This document shows positions 4,379-5,807 of a DNA stretch of 5,807 bases, in pieces (position 1 is the first letter of the stretch; every line of letters begins with the position of its first letter). A program made the translations under genes and the position numbers. This stretch comes from Caldifarciminota bacterium (GTDB lineage: Bacteria > Hydrothermota > Tepidihabitantia > B3-TA06): positions 1 through 5,807 of the forward strand of contig WJJO01000109.1 of the NCBI GenBank assembly GCA_014729665.1, given 5' to 3'. A model generated the notes under the pieces. The model did not search any database, had not been told where the DNA came from, and saw only the letters and a program-made list of their open reading frames with translations.

Positions 4379-5807
4379 GTGTCCAGAGGCAGAAGGTCGG
4401 CTAGATATAGAAAAAAGAGAAGACACGTAATATCCGATATCCTGCTGGTGGGGCAGCCGAACGTCGGCAAGAGTGTTTTGTTTTCCCGAATGACCGGTGT
4501 AAGAACGATTGCATCCAATTATCCGGGAACCACCGTTGGGTATGCACAGGGAAAGATGCGTTTCGCGAACGATATCTACGACGTCGTGGATGCGCCGGGA
4601 ACCTACTCGCTTGAACCCTTAGACGATGCGGCACGCGTTGCAGTCGACCTGATAGACGATGCGAAGCGAATCATCAACGTAGTCGACGCTACTCATCTGG
4701 AACGCAACCTGGTATTAACAATGGAACTTCTGGCCCAGGGCAAACCCATGGTTGTGGCCTTGAACATGAGTGATGAGGCAAGGCACAAGGGGATAGAGAT
4801 CGACGCCAAAAAGCTTGCCGAACAACTGGGTATTCCGGTGATACCTACGGTAGCCAGGACCGGTGAAGGGGTCAAGAAACTTATCCTTCTCGCCCTTTCC
4901 CTTGAACCAAAACCCAAGCCCGTAAAGAACGAGAGAGGGCACCCCGGGCATCATCCCCATATCTCACATCATCATGATCACAGGCATCACACACATCACA
5001 GGCATCTGGCTGAAGGCAAGGTCTGGTGCAGGGTCGGTGAAGTAGTGGACAGGGTGCAGACGCTGCGCCGTCACCGTCATACCTTTGGCGAGTGGTTCGA
5101 GGACGTGAGCGTGCATCCGGTGTGGGGCGGTCTGGTGGCTATACTGGTACTCGCCATCTCCTTCGTAATAATACGCATGATAGGTGAGTTCCTGATAGGC
5201 GGCGGGATAGGAATCGTTGGAGAGCCATGGGTTACTGTACCGTTCGGGACCGAGGCCCTGTTCGATGCAGCCTGGAAGCCTTTGATGATGAAACTCTCCG
5301 GTGTTCTGGGTGAGGGCAGTTTCCTTCATAATCTCCTGATAGGTCAGCTGATAGAAGGCGAGATTGACTTCATGCAGTCGTTCGGACTGCTGACATCCGG
5401 GCTGTTCATCCCCCTTGGCGCTGTCCTTCCCTACATCGTGAGTTTTTACTTCGTACTCGGTCTGCTCGAGGACACCGGTTATCTTCCACGTCTGGCCGTT
5501 TTCCTCGATAACATCATGCACAAACTCGGTCTTCACGGCTACGCCATCATCCCGACCCTTCTCGGCATAGGCTGCAACGTGCCGGGTGTCATGGCGACGC
5601 GAATCCTCGAGACAAGACGTCAGCGGTTCATCACCGCAACCCTCATATCCATAGCAGTACCATGCGCCGCCCTCCAGGCGATGATAGTGGGTCTTGTCGG
5701 GGACCGCGGGGTGTGGCCGGTTATCCTGATATACGCGATCCTGTTTTCGGTCTGGATTTTAATCGGTCTTATCCTGCGCCTGACCTCGAAGAAGTTCAGC
5801 CCCGAGA
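4379..5807 (+). CDS. feoB: FeoB, ferrous iron transporter with G-protein domain (3' end cut by window)
   Basis: The first 476 residues of FeoB, the membrane Fe(II) transporter, are visible. The G domain has P-loop GQPNVGKS (25-32), switch NYPGTT, DAPG (71-74), NMSD (129-132) and a VARTGEG G5 loop (A159-R160). Residues 188-209 form a linker with 13 histidines in 22 residues, not usual for FeoB. The first membrane segment follows HPVWGG (about 247-272), then GLLEDTGYLPR and the gate motifs GIGCNVPGVM (C399) and VPCAALQAM (C429). E. coli FeoB has SARLPV-type residues after the second Cys, so this is a variant. The start is GTG4379, the only plausible in-frame start before the P-loop, with TGGGGA (4364-4369) as ribosome site. 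It gives an unusual N-terminal extension with nine Arg/Lys in the first 15 residues. Third gene of the repressor-feoA-feoB operon. Confidence 0.97.
   Translation, partial: MSRGRRSARYRKKRRHVISDILLVGQPNVGKSVLFSRMTGVRTIASNYPGTTVGYAQGKMRFANDIYDVVDAPGTYSLEPLDDAARVAVDLIDDAKRIINVVDATHLERNLVLTMELLAQGKPMVVALNMSDEARHKGIEIDAKKLAEQLGIPVIPTVARTGEGVKKLILLALSLEPKPKPVKNERGHPGHHPHISHHHDHRHHTHHRHLAEGKVWCRVGEVVDRVQTLRRHRHTFGEWFEDVSVHPVWGGLVAILVLAISFVIIRMIGEFLIGGGIGIVGEPWVTVPFGTEALFDAAWKPLMMKLSGVLGEGSFLHNLLIGQLIEGEIDFMQSFGLLTSGLFIPLGAVLPYIVSFYFVLGLLEDTGYLPRLAVFLDNIMHKLGLHGYAIIPTLLGIGCNVPGVMATRILETRRQRFITATLISIAVPCAALQAMIVGLVGDRGVWPVILIYAILFSVWILIGLILRLTSKKFSPE

Noticed and set aside
4964..5536. 190-codon minus-strand open frame
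   Set aside because: It is the antisense of feoB. Its His- and Met-rich N-terminus reflects the CAT/CAC tract and its composition is not protein-like.

Overview
The window is bacterial DNA from a lineage I cannot name. It reads with the standard bacterial code, and TAA, TAG and TGA are all used as stops. Two proteins carry lipoprotein signal peptides, and there is a dtxR-feoA-feoB iron locus. The left 2.35 kb looks AT-richer by eye and carries mobile-element genes. The right 3.2 kb looks like chromosomal housekeeping DNA. A complete tRNA-Ala gene (UGC anticodon) is the boundary.

Left part (1-2346), probably the right end of an integrative element. After a possible gene tail (1-104) comes a non-coding stretch with a tandem 22-bp repeat, a hairpin and a good sigma70-type promoter (338-366). 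The promoter drives a two-gene operon. The first gene encodes a 290-residue protein that looks like a degenerate HUH replication-initiator (Rep) domain joined to an excisionase-like helix-turn-helix. The second encodes a complete tyrosine integrase, and the two overlap by ATGA. A perfect 11-bp inverted repeat lies inside the first gene. The integrase points at the tRNA, and its TAG stop is built from tRNA bases T8-A9-G10. The element therefore appears joined at the 5' side of the tRNA gene, not the more usual 3' side. A promoter-like sequence inside the integrase tail may supply tRNA transcription.

Middle (2347-2602): the tRNA, then inverted repeats that could terminate the tRNA transcript and the converging lipoprotein transcript.

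Right part (2603-5807): two translationally coupled lipoprotein genes on the minus strand are transcribed divergently from a plus-strand operon. That operon encodes a DtxR/MntR-family metal-dependent repressor, FeoA, and FeoB (cut by the window end). The divergent promoters share an inverted repeat covering both -35 regions. A DtxR-box-like sequence overlaps the start of the repressor transcript. The simplest reading is an autoregulated ferrous iron uptake operon, with a lipoprotein pair that may belong to the same regulon. FeoB carries an unusual histidine-rich linker and a basic N-terminal extension.

The least familiar part is the integrase/tRNA junction together with the Rep-like/HTH protein and its internal palindrome.
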